Made by a program: the position numbers and the translations under genes. From Thalassovita sp. (GTDB lineage Bacteria; Pseudomonadota; Alphaproteobacteria; Rhodobacterales; Rhodobacteraceae), in NCBI RefSeq assembly GCF_963691685.1, contig NZ_OY829290.1, positions 1,488,001-1,552,000 of the forward strand: a stretch of 64,000 nt of DNA, read 5' to 3'. Positions 1 through 8,276 of this stretch are shown here, one piece after another; positions within the stretch are counted from its first letter, which is position 1; the number at the start of each line of letters is the position of its first letter. Under the pieces are notes generated by a model. It made no database searches and was not told where the DNA came from. It worked only from the letters and a program-made list of their open reading frames with translations.

Positions 1-1511
1 ATTTCCGCGAACCGTCGATCAACCTGGGCGTTGGCCCGGCGCTGGGTCAGGTGCCCCATGTCACCGGCGCAGATTTCCGCAAGATGTACGGGATCGAGGA
101 CGGCTCGGCCTCGGCCTATGCGCTGACCTATGATGATTTCACCTCGCTGGCGCGGGGATACGGCAAGGTGGGCGGCATGGATCGTGTCGCCACGGTGATC
201 AACGCGATCCGGGCCGATCGTCCCGATGCGCTGCTGCTGGATGGTGGCGACACTTGGCATGGATCCTACACCTGCCACCACACCCAAGGCCAGGATGTGG
301 TCAACGTGATGAACGCGCTGAAACCGGATGCGATGACCTTCCATTGGGAGTTTACGCTGGGCTCAGACCGGGTGCAGGAAATTGTGGACGGCCTGCCGTT
401 TGCGGCCCTTGGCGCCAATATCTTTGACGCGGAATGGGATGAGCCGTCGGAGAACTTTGAGGCCTACAAGATGTTTGAACGGGGTGGGGCCAAGATCGCT
501 GTGATCGGTCAGGCCTTCCCCTATATGCCCATCGCCAACCCGCGCTGGATGTTCCCTGAATATTCGTTCGGGATCCGGGATGAACGGATGCAGGAAGTGG
601 TGGAAGAAGCCCGCGCCGAAGGTGCGGAGCTGGTGGTTCTGCTCAGCCACAATGGGTTCGACGTGGATAAGAAAATGGCCAGCCGTGTCAAAGGCATCGA
701 CGTGATCCTGTCGGGCCACACCCATGACGCCGTGCCGGAACCGGTGCTGGTGGGGGAGACGATCATCGTCGCCTCAGGCTCGAACGGTAAGTTTGTCAGC
801 CGGGTGGATCTGGATGTGCGGGAGGGCCGGATGATGGGCTTCCGCCACAAGCTGATCCCAATCCTGTCGGATGTGATTGAGCCCGACAAAGAGGTTGCCG
901 CCGTGATTGACGCGCAGCGCGCGCCCTACAAGGACCAGCTGGAAGAGGTCATCGGCCGCACCGATGACGATAGCCTGCTCTACCGTCGTGGGAATTTCAA
1001 CGGCACCTGGGATGACCTGATCTGTGACGCGCTTCTGTCGGAGCGTGAGGCGGACATTGCCATGTCGCCCGGTGTGCGCTGGGGGCCGTCGATCCTGCCC
1101 GGTCAGGACATCACCCGCGAAGACATCTGGAATGTCACCTCGATGAGCTATGGCGAAGCCTACCGTACGGAAATTACCGGTGAGTTCATCCATGTCGTGC
1201 TGGAGGATGTGGCCGACAACCTGTTCAACGTGGATCCCTACTACCAGCAGGGTGGGGACATGGTGCGCGTCGGTGGCCTTGGCTACAAGATCGACATCAC
1301 CAAACCGCAGGGCAGCCGGATCAGCGATATGACCTTGCTGAAAACTGGCGAAGCGATCGATCCCGCAAAGAATTATGTGGTCGCCGGCTGGGCCTCGGTC
1401 AACGAAGGCACCGAGGGGCCACAGATCATGGATGTGGTGGAAAATCACATCAAAAAGCTGGGCACCGTGAATGTCACCCCGCGTGACAACGTTAAGGTTG
1501 TTGGCGCCTAA
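1..1511 (+). CDS. soxB: SoxB, thiosulfate-oxidation hydrolase (5' end outside window)
   Basis: SoxB is the periplasmic di-manganese hydrolase of the Sox multienzyme complex; it releases sulfate from the sulfonate group bound to the SoxYZ carrier. The reading frame is open from the first bases of the window (FREPSINLGVG, a SoxB hallmark), so the GTG at 51 is not the real start and roughly the first 60-80 residues are missing. Metal-site motifs of the 5'-nucleotidase-like fold are visible: GGDTWHGS (about 242-265), HWEFTLG (about 342-362), LLSHNGFD and SGHTHDA (about 712-732). It is the first of soxB-C-D-E-F on the same strand. A 192-base gap with stem-loops separates it from soxC, which is unusual because the following genes are tightly packed. 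Confidence 0.96.
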   Translation, partial: FREPSINLGVGPALGQVPHVTGADFRKMYGIEDGSASAYALTYDDFTSLARGYGKVGGMDRVATVINAIRADRPDALLLDGGDTWHGSYTCHHTQGQDVVNVMNALKPDAMTFHWEFTLGSDRVQEIVDGLPFAALGANIFDAEWDEPSENFEAYKMFERGGAKIAVIGQAFPYMPIANPRWMFPEYSFGIRDERMQEVVEEARAEGAELVVLLSHNGFDVDKKMASRVKGIDVILSGHTHDAVPEPVLVGETIIVASGSNGKFVSRVDLDVREGRMMGFRHKLIPILSDVIEPDKEVAAVIDAQRAPYKDQLEEVIGRTDDDSLLYRRGNFNGTWDDLICDALLSEREADIAMSPGVRWGPSILPGQDITREDIWNVTSMSYGEAYRTEITGEFIHVVLEDVADNLFNVDPYYQQGGDMVRVGGLGYKIDITKPQGSRISDMTLLKTGEAIDPAKNYVVAGWASVNEGTEGPQIMDVVENHIKKLGTVNVTPRDNVKVVGA

Positions 1512-1520
1512 GTCTTGTCT

Positions 1521-1661
1521 CTTCTTCATGCGGGTAACCGTGTGAAGAAGGATAAAAAACAATGGGTTGCGGGATGTAACAAAGTGCCCGTTTCGCACCC
1601 AGCCTCTTGAATTAGTTGGCAGCAAATACCCTGTCTGGGGTTCACTTTTTCCAACTAATTC
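1521..1661 (+). promoter_or_regulatory. Two stem-loops in the soxB-soxC gap
   Basis: Two inverted repeats lie between soxB and soxC. The first pairs CTTCTTCA (1521-1528) with TGAAGAAG (1543-1550). The second is a perfect 11-bp pair, GAATTAGTTGG (1609-1619) and CCAACTAATTC (1651-1661), around a 31-base loop. Neither is followed by a proper T-run, so they look less like terminators than like mRNA processing, stabilising or attenuation structures that could set SoxB versus SoxCD levels. Function is inferred only. Confidence 0.45.
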
Positions 1662-1674
1662 ATTAAAATGAATT
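1657..1674. promoter_or_regulatory. Palindrome ATTC-N8-GAAT, candidate ArsR-type operator upstream of soxC
   Basis: An 18-bp palindrome with perfect 8-bp arms (AATTCATT and AATGAATT) and a 2-base centre lies 30 bases before the soxC start codon. It contains ATTC-N8-GAAT, which matches my recollection of the site reported for the sulfide/persulfide-responsive repressor SqrR of Rhodobacter. SoxR-type ArsR repressors also control sox genes in related bacteria. No ArsR gene lies in the window, so the regulator is hypothetical. Confidence 0.4.
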
Positions 1675-1703
1675 TGATTATAAGTGCCGGAGGCAGAATC
1701 AAA

Positions 1704-2975
1704 ATGTCGAATGAACAGAAGGGCCTGACGCCCTCGCGACGGGCCTTCCTGAAAGGCGCCGCGGCGGTCGGTGGCAGCATGGCCGGGGGCGGCGCAGCCC
1801 TCGCATCCAGCCCCGATCCCCTGATCGTTGAAAAGCAACCCTGGGCGCAGGGCACCGGTGATGGTGTCGATGCATCGCCCTATGGTCTGCCGATCCAATA
1901 CGAAGGCGACGTGGTGCGCCGGAACGTGGAATGGCTGACCGCGGATACCATCAGCTCGATCAACTTCACCCCGATCCACGCGCTGGACGGCACGATCACC
2001 CCGCAGGGCTGCGCGTTTGAACGCCACCACTCGGGCGCGATCGACATGCGCAAAGAAGATTTCCGGCTTATGATCAACGGCTTGGTCGATACGCCGCTGG
2101 TCTTCTCGTACGCGGATCTGGAACGGTTCCCGCGTGAAAACCGCACCTTCTTCCTGGAATGCGCGGCCAACACCGGAATGGAATGGGCAGGCGCCCAGCT
2201 GAACGGCGCACAGTTCACCCACGGCATGATCCACAATATGGAATATTCCGGCGTGTCGCTGCGCAGCCTGCTGGAAGAGGCTGGCATTAAACCTGAGGGC
2301 AAATGGGTCTATGTTGAGGGCGCGGATGCGTCGTCAAACGGGCGTTCCATACCGCTGGAAAAGGCGCTGGATGACTGCATGATCGCCTTCAAAGCCAATG
2401 GCGAAGCACTGCGCAAAGAACATGGCTATCCCGCGCGTCTGGTTGTGCCCGGTTGGGAAGGCAACATGTGGGTCAAATGGATCCGCCGCATTGAGGTGAC
2501 GGATCAACCCATTGAAAGTCGCGAGGAAACCTCAAAATACACTGACACGCTGGAAGATGGCACCAGCCGCAAGTGGACCTGGGTGATGGATGCAAAATCC
2601 GTTGTCACCTCGCCCTCGCCGCAGTCCCCGATCAAACATGGTCATGGCCCGCTGGTCATCACCGGTCTGGCTTGGTCAGGTCGCGGCGCGATCACCCGCG
2701 TGGATGTCTCCAAGGACGGTGGCAAGACCTGGGAAACCGCCCGTCTGGCCAATCCCGGTCAACCGATGGCGCTGACACGTTTCTATCTGGACACCACTTG
2801 GACCGGCGAAGAAATGCTGCTGCAGAGCCGCGCGATGGATGAGACCGGCTATGTCCAGCCGACCAAAGCCATGCTGCGCGAAAGCCGCGGCGAAAACTCG
2901 ATTTACCACAACAACTGCATTCAGACCTGGTGGATCAAATCCAATGGGGAAGGTGAAAATGTCGAAGTATCGTAA
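1704..2975 (+). CDS. soxC: SoxC, sulfane dehydrogenase molybdenum subunit
   Basis: SoxC is the molybdenum-cofactor subunit of the periplasmic sulfane dehydrogenase SoxCD, which oxidises the sulfane sulfur of SoxY-bound intermediates and passes six electrons to SoxD. The start at 1704 is chosen over an upstream in-frame ATG (1668) because GGAGG lies 10 bases before it and a twin-arginine signal (SRRAFLKGAA, residues 11-20) follows directly. The sulfite-oxidase molybdenum domain contains the conserved cysteine C153 in FFLECAANTG; the C-terminal half is the immunoglobulin-like dimerisation domain. Its length, 423 residues, fits the family. The 3' end overlaps soxD by 17 bases, indicating translational coupling. 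Confidence 0.96.
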   Translation: MSNEQKGLTPSRRAFLKGAAAVGGSMAGGGAALASSPDPLIVEKQPWAQGTGDGVDASPYGLPIQYEGDVVRRNVEWLTADTISSINFTPIHALDGTITPQGCAFERHHSGAIDMRKEDFRLMINGLVDTPLVFSYADLERFPRENRTFFLECAANTGMEWAGAQLNGAQFTHGMIHNMEYSGVSLRSLLEEAGIKPEGKWVYVEGADASSNGRSIPLEKALDDCMIAFKANGEALRKEHGYPARLVVPGWEGNMWVKWIRRIEVTDQPIESREETSKYTDTLEDGTSRKWTWVMDAKSVVTSPSPQSPIKHGHGPLVITGLAWSGRGAITRVDVSKDGGKTWETARLANPGQPMALTRFYLDTTWTGEEMLLQSRAMDETGYVQPTKAMLRESRGENSIYHNNCIQTWWIKSNGEGENVEVS

Positions 2976-4017
2976 CCTTTTGCTCTGTGTTGCTGCGGCT
3001 TCGGTCGTGGCCGGTCCGGCACTGGCGGGCAAGTTCGGCCTGGGCCGCGCTGCCCTGCCGGAAGAGATTGCTGCCTGGGATCTGGACATCGCACCGGATG
3101 GCACCGGCCTGCCTGCGGGAAGCGGATCGGTGCTTGATGGCGAAGAAACCTTTGCCGAATTCTGTGCATCCTGCCACGGGGATTTTGCTGAAGGCGTTGA
3201 TAACTGGCCAAAACTGGCTGGTGGCGCAGACACGTTGGCAGACAAGGATCCGCTGAAGACCGTTGGCTCCTACTGGCCGTATCTGTCGACCTCATTTGAT
3301 TACATCCGCCGTTCCATGCCCTTTGGCAATGCGCAGAGCCTTACGGATGATCAGGTCTATGAAATCACCGCCTACATCCTTTATTCCAACGATCTGGTGG
3401 ATGAGGATTTTGTGCTGAGCAACGAAAACTTCATGGAGGTTGAACTGCCCAACGCGCAGGGCTTCATCCTGGATGATCGTGACACGGCTGAGGCGCATTT
3501 CTGGACGGAACCCTGCATGCAAAACTGCAAGGATGTGGTGGAAATCACCATGCGTGCCGCCGTGCTGGACGTGACGCCTGAGGACGAAACCGCCAAGGCC
3601 GAGGCACCGGCTGTGGTCGAAGCCGCCGCAACGCCTGAGCCGGCACCTGAACCAGAGCCCGCGCCAGAACCCGTTGCCGAGGTCGCCGCGCTGGATGAAG
3701 CGTTGGTGAAGAAAGGTGCGAAGGTCTTTAAGAAGTGTAAAGCCTGCCACCAGGTCGGGGATAAGGCCAAGAACAAGACCGGCCCGATCCTTAACGGTAT
3801 CATCGGCGCGCCCATCGGCCAGGTGGAGGGGTTCAAATACTCCAAAGCGATGAAGGCCCTGGGCGAAGAGGGGCAGGTTTGGGATGACGAAAACCTCACC
3901 GCCTTCCTGACCAAGCCCAAGAAGTTCCTGAAGAAAACCAAGATGAGCTTTGCCGGGTTGAAAAAGGAAGCCGACATCGCCGCGGTGACGGAATACCTGA
4001 AAAGCGTTGGTAATTAA
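2959..4017 (+). CDS. soxD: SoxD, diheme cytochrome c of sulfane dehydrogenase
   Basis: SoxD accepts electrons from the molybdenum centre of SoxC. The chosen ATG is preceded by GGGGAAGG and opens a Sec signal peptide (MSKYRNLLLCVAAASVVAGP, cleavage near ALA-G). Two heme-binding sites are visible: CASCH at 69-73 and CKACH at 260-264; TKMSFAG near residue 329 supplies the methionine ligand of the second, cytochrome c2-like domain. A proline/glutamate/alanine-rich linker (about 213-243) joins the domains. The protein is 352 residues. It overlaps the end of soxC and is followed three bases later by soxE. Confidence 0.95.
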   Translation: MSKYRNLLLCVAAASVVAGPALAGKFGLGRAALPEEIAAWDLDIAPDGTGLPAGSGSVLDGEETFAEFCASCHGDFAEGVDNWPKLAGGADTLADKDPLKTVGSYWPYLSTSFDYIRRSMPFGNAQSLTDDQVYEITAYILYSNDLVDEDFVLSNENFMEVELPNAQGFILDDRDTAEAHFWTEPCMQNCKDVVEITMRAAVLDVTPEDETAKAEAPAVVEAAATPEPAPEPEPAPEPVAEVAALDEALVKKGAKVFKKCKACHQVGDKAKNKTGPILNGIIGAPIGQVEGFKYSKAMKALGEEGQVWDDENLTAFLTKPKKFLKKTKMSFAGLKKEADIAAVTEYLKSVGN

Positions 4018-4020
4018 GCG

Positions 4021-4728
4021 ATGCGCGCCCTTGCCATCATATCATTCTGGGCGGCCCTTGCAGGGGCCGCCCTTTCTGATGAAGCAGCCACAGCCATTGG
4101 TGATGCCGACCGTGGCGCCAAGATCTTCAAGAAGTGTCAGGCGTGTCATCAGGTGGGTGAGGGCGCCAAACACCGGGTTGGCCCGCATCTGAACGGCATC
4201 TTCTTTCGGCCCGCTGCCAGCTTTGCTGGGTTTAAGTACTCCAAAGGTATGCGCCGCGCTGCCGACGGTGGGCTGGTGTGGGATCTGGACGGGCTTGAGG
4301 CGTTTTTGGCCAATCCCCGCAAAGCCGTGCCCGGCACCAAGATGAGCTTTGCTGGTTTGAAAAAGCCAAAGGACCGCGCGGATCTACTGGCCTACCTGCG
4401 GCAGTTCTCAGACAATCCGGCGGATATTCCCGAAGCGGCACCAACCGCCCGCAAGGTTGAGATTGATCTGCCCCCTGAGGTGCTGGCGCTGGTGGGGGAT
4501 CCCGATTACGGCGAATATCTGTCGACCGAGTGCACCACCTGCCATCAGACCGATGGCGATTATGACGGCATTCCCGCCATCATCGGCTGGCCGACCGAAG
4601 ATTTTGTCATTGCCATGCATGCCTACAAACAGAAACAGCGCGACCATCCGGTGATGCAAATGATGGCCGGTCGCCTGTCTGATGAAGAGATTGCCGCGCT
4701 GGCCGCCTATTTCGCAGGGCTGGAGTGA
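4021..4728 (+). CDS. soxE: SoxE-like diheme cytochrome c
   Basis: A periplasmic diheme cytochrome c of 235 residues with an N-terminal signal peptide (cleavage near residue 19). Heme motifs are CQACH at 39-43 and CTTCH at 171-175; TKMSFAGLKK provides a methionine ligand. The first domain closely resembles the second domain of SoxD just upstream, suggesting duplication, while the second is a different, shorter heme domain. In Paracoccus the gene between soxD and soxF is the diheme cytochrome soxE, which matches this order. It probably carries electrons from Sox proteins or SoxF; the exact partner is not shown by the sequence. Its start follows the soxD stop by three bases. Confidence 0.88.
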   Translation: MRALAIISFWAALAGAALSDEAATAIGDADRGAKIFKKCQACHQVGEGAKHRVGPHLNGIFFRPAASFAGFKYSKGMRRAADGGLVWDLDGLEAFLANPRKAVPGTKMSFAGLKKPKDRADLLAYLRQFSDNPADIPEAAPTARKVEIDLPPEVLALVGDPDYGEYLSTECTTCHQTDGDYDGIPAIIGWPTEDFVIAMHAYKQKQRDHPVMQMMAGRLSDEEIAALAAYFAGLE

Positions 4729-4772
4729 CCAGCACGCCGTCAATGGCGGGTAAGTCATTGAGCAAACACACA

Positions 4773-4788
4773 AAACCTGAGGAGGTTT
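4773..4788 (+). promoter_or_regulatory. Short stem-loop in the soxE-soxF gap
   Basis: A perfect 6-bp inverted repeat, AAACCT and AGGTTT around a GAGG loop, sits in the 118-base gap between soxE and soxF. It is too short and T-poor to call a terminator. It may only mark an mRNA structure ahead of the strong GGGAGGAAGAG ribosome-binding site of soxF. Confidence 0.2.
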
Positions 4789-4846
4789 GACCTCAAAGAC
4801 CCAAAAGGCCCCAATAAGACATTGATTTATTTAGGGAGGAAGAGAC

Positions 4847-6109
4847 ATGAAACTGAACAGACGGAGCTTTATCGGCACCACTTCACTGGCTGCGGCCAGT
4901 CTGGCAGCCCCAGCCGTGCTGGGTGCGGGCAAGCCGCGGGTCGTTGTAATCGGCGGCGGGGCAGGCGGCGCGACCGCGGCGCGCTACATTGCCAAAGGGG
5001 CCAAGGGCGCGATTGATGTGACGCTGGTGGAACCCAGCCGCAGTTACTACACCTGCTTCTTCTCAAACCTCTATATCGGTGGCTTCCGGCAGCTTTCCTC
5101 CATCGCGCACAGCTATGGCACGCTGGCCTCTGCCTACGGGATCAATGTGGTGCATGATTGGGCCGTTGGCATAGACCGTGACGCGCGGCAGGTGACCCTG
5201 GCTGGTGGGGCGGTGCTGCCCTATGACCGGCTGATCCTGTCGCCGGGGATCGATTTTGTAGACGGGGCGGTGCCGGGTTGGGATGTCTCCGCCCAAAACA
5301 AGATGCCACATGCTTATAAGGCCGGGTCACAGACGGAACTGCTGAAGGCGCAGATCGAGGCCATGCCAGAGGGCGGCACCTTTGCCATGGTCGCCCCGCC
5401 CAACCCCTACCGTTGCCCGCCGGGACCCTATGAGCGGATCTCGATGGTGGCGCATCTGCTGAAACAGACCAACCCAACCGCCAAGATCATTGTCGCCGAC
5501 CCAAAGCCGAAGTTTTCCAAAATGGGCCTGTTTCAGGAAGGCTGGGCCAACCACTACGCGGGCATGGTTGATTGGATCGGCGCCGATTTCGGCGGTGGCA
5601 ATGTTGAGGTGAACGCCGACGAGATGACGGTCACCATTGATGGCGAAGTCACCAAGGTGGATGCCTGCAACGTGATCCCTGCGATGAAGGCGGGCCGGAT
5701 CTGTGAAATGGCCGGCATCACCGAGGGCAACTGGGCACCGGTCTCAGGGCACACCATGCAAAGCCGACTGGATGAAAACATCCATGTGCTGGGTGATGCA
5801 ACCAATCAGGGGGACATGCCGAAATCTGGTTTCTCGGCCAATTCGCAGGCCAAGGTGGCAGCGATGGCGGTGCGCGGTGCATTGACTGGTTCCAAGGTTT
5901 TCCCGGCGAAATTCTCCAACACCTGTTGGTCGCTTATTGCCACGGATGATGGTGTCAAAGTAGGTGCCACCTATGAGGCAACGGATGAGAAAATCGCCAA
6001 GGTGGATGGGTTCATTTCGCAAACCGGCGAAGACGCGGATCTGCGCAAAGCCACCTATGAAGAATCCATTGGCTGGTATGCCGGGATCACCTCGGACATG
6101 TTTGGCTAA
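4847..6109 (+). CDS. soxF: SoxF, flavocytochrome c sulfide dehydrogenase flavoprotein subunit
   Basis: SoxF is a periplasmic FAD protein homologous to the flavoprotein subunit of flavocytochrome c and has sulfide dehydrogenase activity in Paracoccus. A twin-arginine signal (RRSFIG, residues 5-10) is followed by the FAD-binding GGGAGGATAA (37-46). C70 in YYTCFFSNLYIGG corresponds to the cysteine that binds FAD covalently in this family. C190 (NPYRCPPGPYE) and C360 (SNTCWSLI) correspond to the redox-active disulfide. All three are present, so the enzyme looks functional. The 420-residue length is normal. The start has GGGAGGAAGAG upstream. It is the last gene before the terminator at 6129. Confidence 0.94.
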   Translation: MKLNRRSFIGTTSLAAASLAAPAVLGAGKPRVVVIGGGAGGATAARYIAKGAKGAIDVTLVEPSRSYYTCFFSNLYIGGFRQLSSIAHSYGTLASAYGINVVHDWAVGIDRDARQVTLAGGAVLPYDRLILSPGIDFVDGAVPGWDVSAQNKMPHAYKAGSQTELLKAQIEAMPEGGTFAMVAPPNPYRCPPGPYERISMVAHLLKQTNPTAKIIVADPKPKFSKMGLFQEGWANHYAGMVDWIGADFGGGNVEVNADEMTVTIDGEVTKVDACNVIPAMKAGRICEMAGITEGNWAPVSGHTMQSRLDENIHVLGDATNQGDMPKSGFSANSQAKVAAMAVRGALTGSKVFPAKFSNTCWSLIATDDGVKVGATYEATDEKIAKVDGFISQTGEDADLRKATYEESIGWYAGITSDMFG

Positions 6110-6128
6110 AGGTCAGAATATTGCGACC

Positions 6129-6156
6129 AAACGGGGCGTTTTGCGCCCCGTTTTGC
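6129..6156 (+). terminator. Rho-independent terminator of the sox operon
   Basis: A perfect 10-bp stem, AAACGGGGCG (6129-6138) and CGCCCCGTTT (6144-6153), with a 5-base loop and a T-rich tail, lies 20 bases after soxF. It separates soxBCDEF from the thioredoxin gene downstream. Confidence 0.85.
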
Positions 6157-6199
6157 GTTTTGGCGCTGTCGTGGCACAGTGTCCTTCAGGGAGGATGCG

Positions 6200-6823
6200 A
6201 TGATTACACGACGTAAACTGATGACAGGCGTGGCCGGAACCCTGGTAACCGGGGCATTGATGCCGGTGTCTCTCAGGGCCGCTGGCGGCGCGGATGGGCT
6301 GGAACTGGGGGACGATGGCCTGCACAAGCAGCCGTGGTTCATGGACAGTTTTCTGGAATTGGGTGACGATCTGCAGACCGCTGCGGACAGTGGGCGTGGC
6401 CTGATGGTTTTGTGGGAACAACGCGGTTGCCCCTATTGCCGGGAGCTGCATGCGGTGAATTTCGCCCGACCCGAAATCAGCGATTACATCCAGGAGCATT
6501 TCGATGTGGTGCAGCTGGATATGTTCGGATCCCGTGAGGTGTTGGATTTTGACGGCGAGGCGCTGGAAGAACGTGCGCTGGCGGGCAAGTGGTTTGTGAA
6601 CTTCACGCCGACCACGCAGCTGTTTCACCGCGACAATGCCGGGGCCACCGGTCTGTCAGCGGCGGAAAGCTTCCGCATGCCGGGGTATCTGAAACCTTTC
6701 CACTATCTCAGCTCGCTGGAGTTTGTGGCGGAAGGCCATTATGAGACCCAGCGCTTCCAGCGTTACCTGCAGGACAAGTTTGCCAAACTGCGCGAACAGG
6801 GGATCGATCCGGACGTCTGGTAG
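6200..6823 (+). CDS. soxW: SoxW-like periplasmic thioredoxin-fold protein
   Basis: A 208-residue exported thioredoxin-like protein. The ATG at 6200 has GGGAGG five bases upstream and opens a signal with a twin-arginine-like TRRKLMTG. The redox motif is CPYC at 77-80, within WEQRGCPYCRELH. SoxW proteins linked to sox clusters are thought to keep SoxYZ or other periplasmic thiols reduced, with electrons from SoxV/CcdA. Here the gene lies beyond the sox terminator, so it may be read from its own promoter or by read-through. A generic thioredoxin family assignment is certain; the SoxW name rests on context. Confidence 0.78.
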   Translation: MITRRKLMTGVAGTLVTGALMPVSLRAAGGADGLELGDDGLHKQPWFMDSFLELGDDLQTAADSGRGLMVLWEQRGCPYCRELHAVNFARPEISDYIQEHFDVVQLDMFGSREVLDFDGEALEERALAGKWFVNFTPTTQLFHRDNAGATGLSAAESFRMPGYLKPFHYLSSLEFVAEGHYETQRFQRYLQDKFAKLREQGIDPDVW

Positions 6824-6826
6824 CGG

Positions 6827-7834
6827 TCAGGCCCAGGATTTCCGATGCGCGTTCGGGGAAGAACCGTATTTTTCCCGGAACACCCGCGCCATATGGCTGG
6901 AGGAGCGGAAGCCGGTGGCGGCCGCGATTTCCGTGACGGTCAGGTCGGTTTCATTCAGCATGCCATAGGCCCGCGACAGTCTCAGGTCGTTGTAATAGGA
7001 AATCGGACTCTGGTTCAGGTAGCGTTTGAACAGCCGTTCCACCTGACGGCGTGAAACGCCAAGCTTTTCGGCGATGTCATCCATCGACAGCGGCTCTTCG
7101 ATTTCCTGTTCCATGATCTGGATAGCCGCCAGCAGGTTGCGGTTGCGGCAGCCGATTGCGGCCGAGTTGGCGGAGCGTTGCGGCGCCCGCTGCGCGCCTG
7201 AGCGCATGTGGATACACATATCCGCCACCATGATCGCCAGCTCAGAACCGTGCCGCTGTTCAATCAAAGTCAGGATCATATCCAGTGCGGAGTTGCCGCC
7301 GCCGCAGGTCATGATACGGCCGTCCACCTCATAGAGGTTGGGCGAGGGCTGCAGGTCCGGAAATTCCTCAATCAGGCCGGGCTGATTTTCCCAATGCATT
7401 GTAAAGCGGCGGTTTTTCAGGATGCCGGCCCGCGCCAGTGCAAAGGCGCCGGAACAGATGCTGCCCAAACGGCGGCCAAAGCGATCTTCGCGGCGCAGCC
7501 AGTTCAGCGTGCCATCTGTGACCGTATCCTGCGGCTCAACCCCAGAACAGACAAACCCATAGGAATTGGCCGGCAGTGGTTCCAGCGCCATATCGGGGGT
7601 CACCGTCATGCCGTTCGAGCAGGTGATCGGGCGGCCATCCTCACTCATCGTGTACCAGCGATAGAGCTGCCGTTTGGTCAGCTGATTGGCAATCCGCAGG
7701 GGTTCAATGGCAGCCGCGACGGCCAGCATTGTGGCTTTGGGGACCAGCAGGAAATAGAAATCTTCTGGCGGGCCTTCAAATTCCATTGGGAAATTGGCCG
7801 AAGCTGCACGCTGGATGAATCGATCTTGCTGCAT
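6827..7834 (-). CDS. GlxA-family AraC-type transcriptional regulator
   Basis: A 335-residue regulator with an N-terminal DJ-1/PfpI-like (GATase1) sensor domain (about residues 20-200, including GSICSGAFALARAG around the nucleophile-elbow position) and a C-terminal AraC double HTH (MDDIAEKLGVSRRQVERLF and VTEIAAATGFRSSSHMARVF). This architecture is that of GlxA/GbdR/CdhR regulators of quaternary-amine and related catabolism; the ligand here is not evident. The ATG at 7834 is preferred over an in-frame start at 7870 because AAGGGGGAGA lies just before it. It converges on soxW with a 3-base gap. The region upstream of it is rich in GTCGC repeats that may be its own binding sites. Confidence 0.9.
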   Translation of the reverse strand: MQQDRFIQRAASANFPMEFEGPPEDFYFLLVPKATMLAVAAAIEPLRIANQLTKRQLYRWYTMSEDGRPITCSNGMTVTPDMALEPLPANSYGFVCSGVEPQDTVTDGTLNWLRREDRFGRRLGSICSGAFALARAGILKNRRFTMHWENQPGLIEEFPDLQPSPNLYEVDGRIMTCGGGNSALDMILTLIEQRHGSELAIMVADMCIHMRSGAQRAPQRSANSAAIGCRNRNLLAAIQIMEQEIEEPLSMDDIAEKLGVSRRQVERLFKRYLNQSPISYYNDLRLSRAYGMLNETDLTVTEIAAATGFRSSSHMARVFREKYGSSPNAHRKSWA

Positions 7835-7873
7835 GTCTCCCCCTTTGGTGCCGAGCTGGAATGGTACCATAAT

Positions 7874-8037
7874 TTGTGTCGCTCTGCGACCTCGGGTAAC
7901 GGGATCGCGACAGCTTGGTGTCGCAAAATATCAGTCTTCCGTGGGGCGCCAATACGCAATGCGTCACATTTGCGTAAAATGGCGACAAATTTTAGTGAGG
8001 CTAAGCGGGTAATATGGTCGCATATGTCGCAAATATG
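7874..8037. promoter_or_regulatory. Cluster of GTCGC half-sites between glxA-type gene and clpP
   Basis: The 442-base gap between the regulator start and clpP holds no gene. Its first half contains repeated GTCGC cores in both orientations: TTGTGTCGC (near 7874), GCGACC (near 7886), GCGACAG (near 7906), GTCGCAAAATAT (7920-7931), GCGACAAAT (near 7982), GTCGCATATG (8017-8026) and GTCGCAAATATG (8026-8037). AraC-type proteins bind direct repeats, so this looks like an autoregulatory operator array. The half nearer clpP shows no motif I can support. Confidence 0.35.
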
Positions 8038-8276
8038 CTCATATCCGCCTGTCAGAAGATGGCGCAGATGCTGGCACGGAACTTGAAACCTCTTTTGCGG
8101 TTAACGGGTTGTCGCCGCCAGTGCCGCCTTTGTCGTTGTTGACGCCAAGGGTTATGGGATTGGTGGCGCACCCCATTAATTCGGAGGGGTCCCCTTGCAG
8201 GCCAGAGGGGGCAAGACTAAGACTCAATTAGCACCTTGCTGATAAGTGTGCTTCTGACAGTAACAGGCAGGCGACT

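Noticed and set aside
774..2234. 486-residue open frame antisense to soxB/soxC
   Set aside because: It mirrors strongly conserved Sox coding sequence, runs through the soxB-soxC regulatory gap, and its translation (His/Arg-rich, no motif) is typical of antisense frames in GC-rich DNA.
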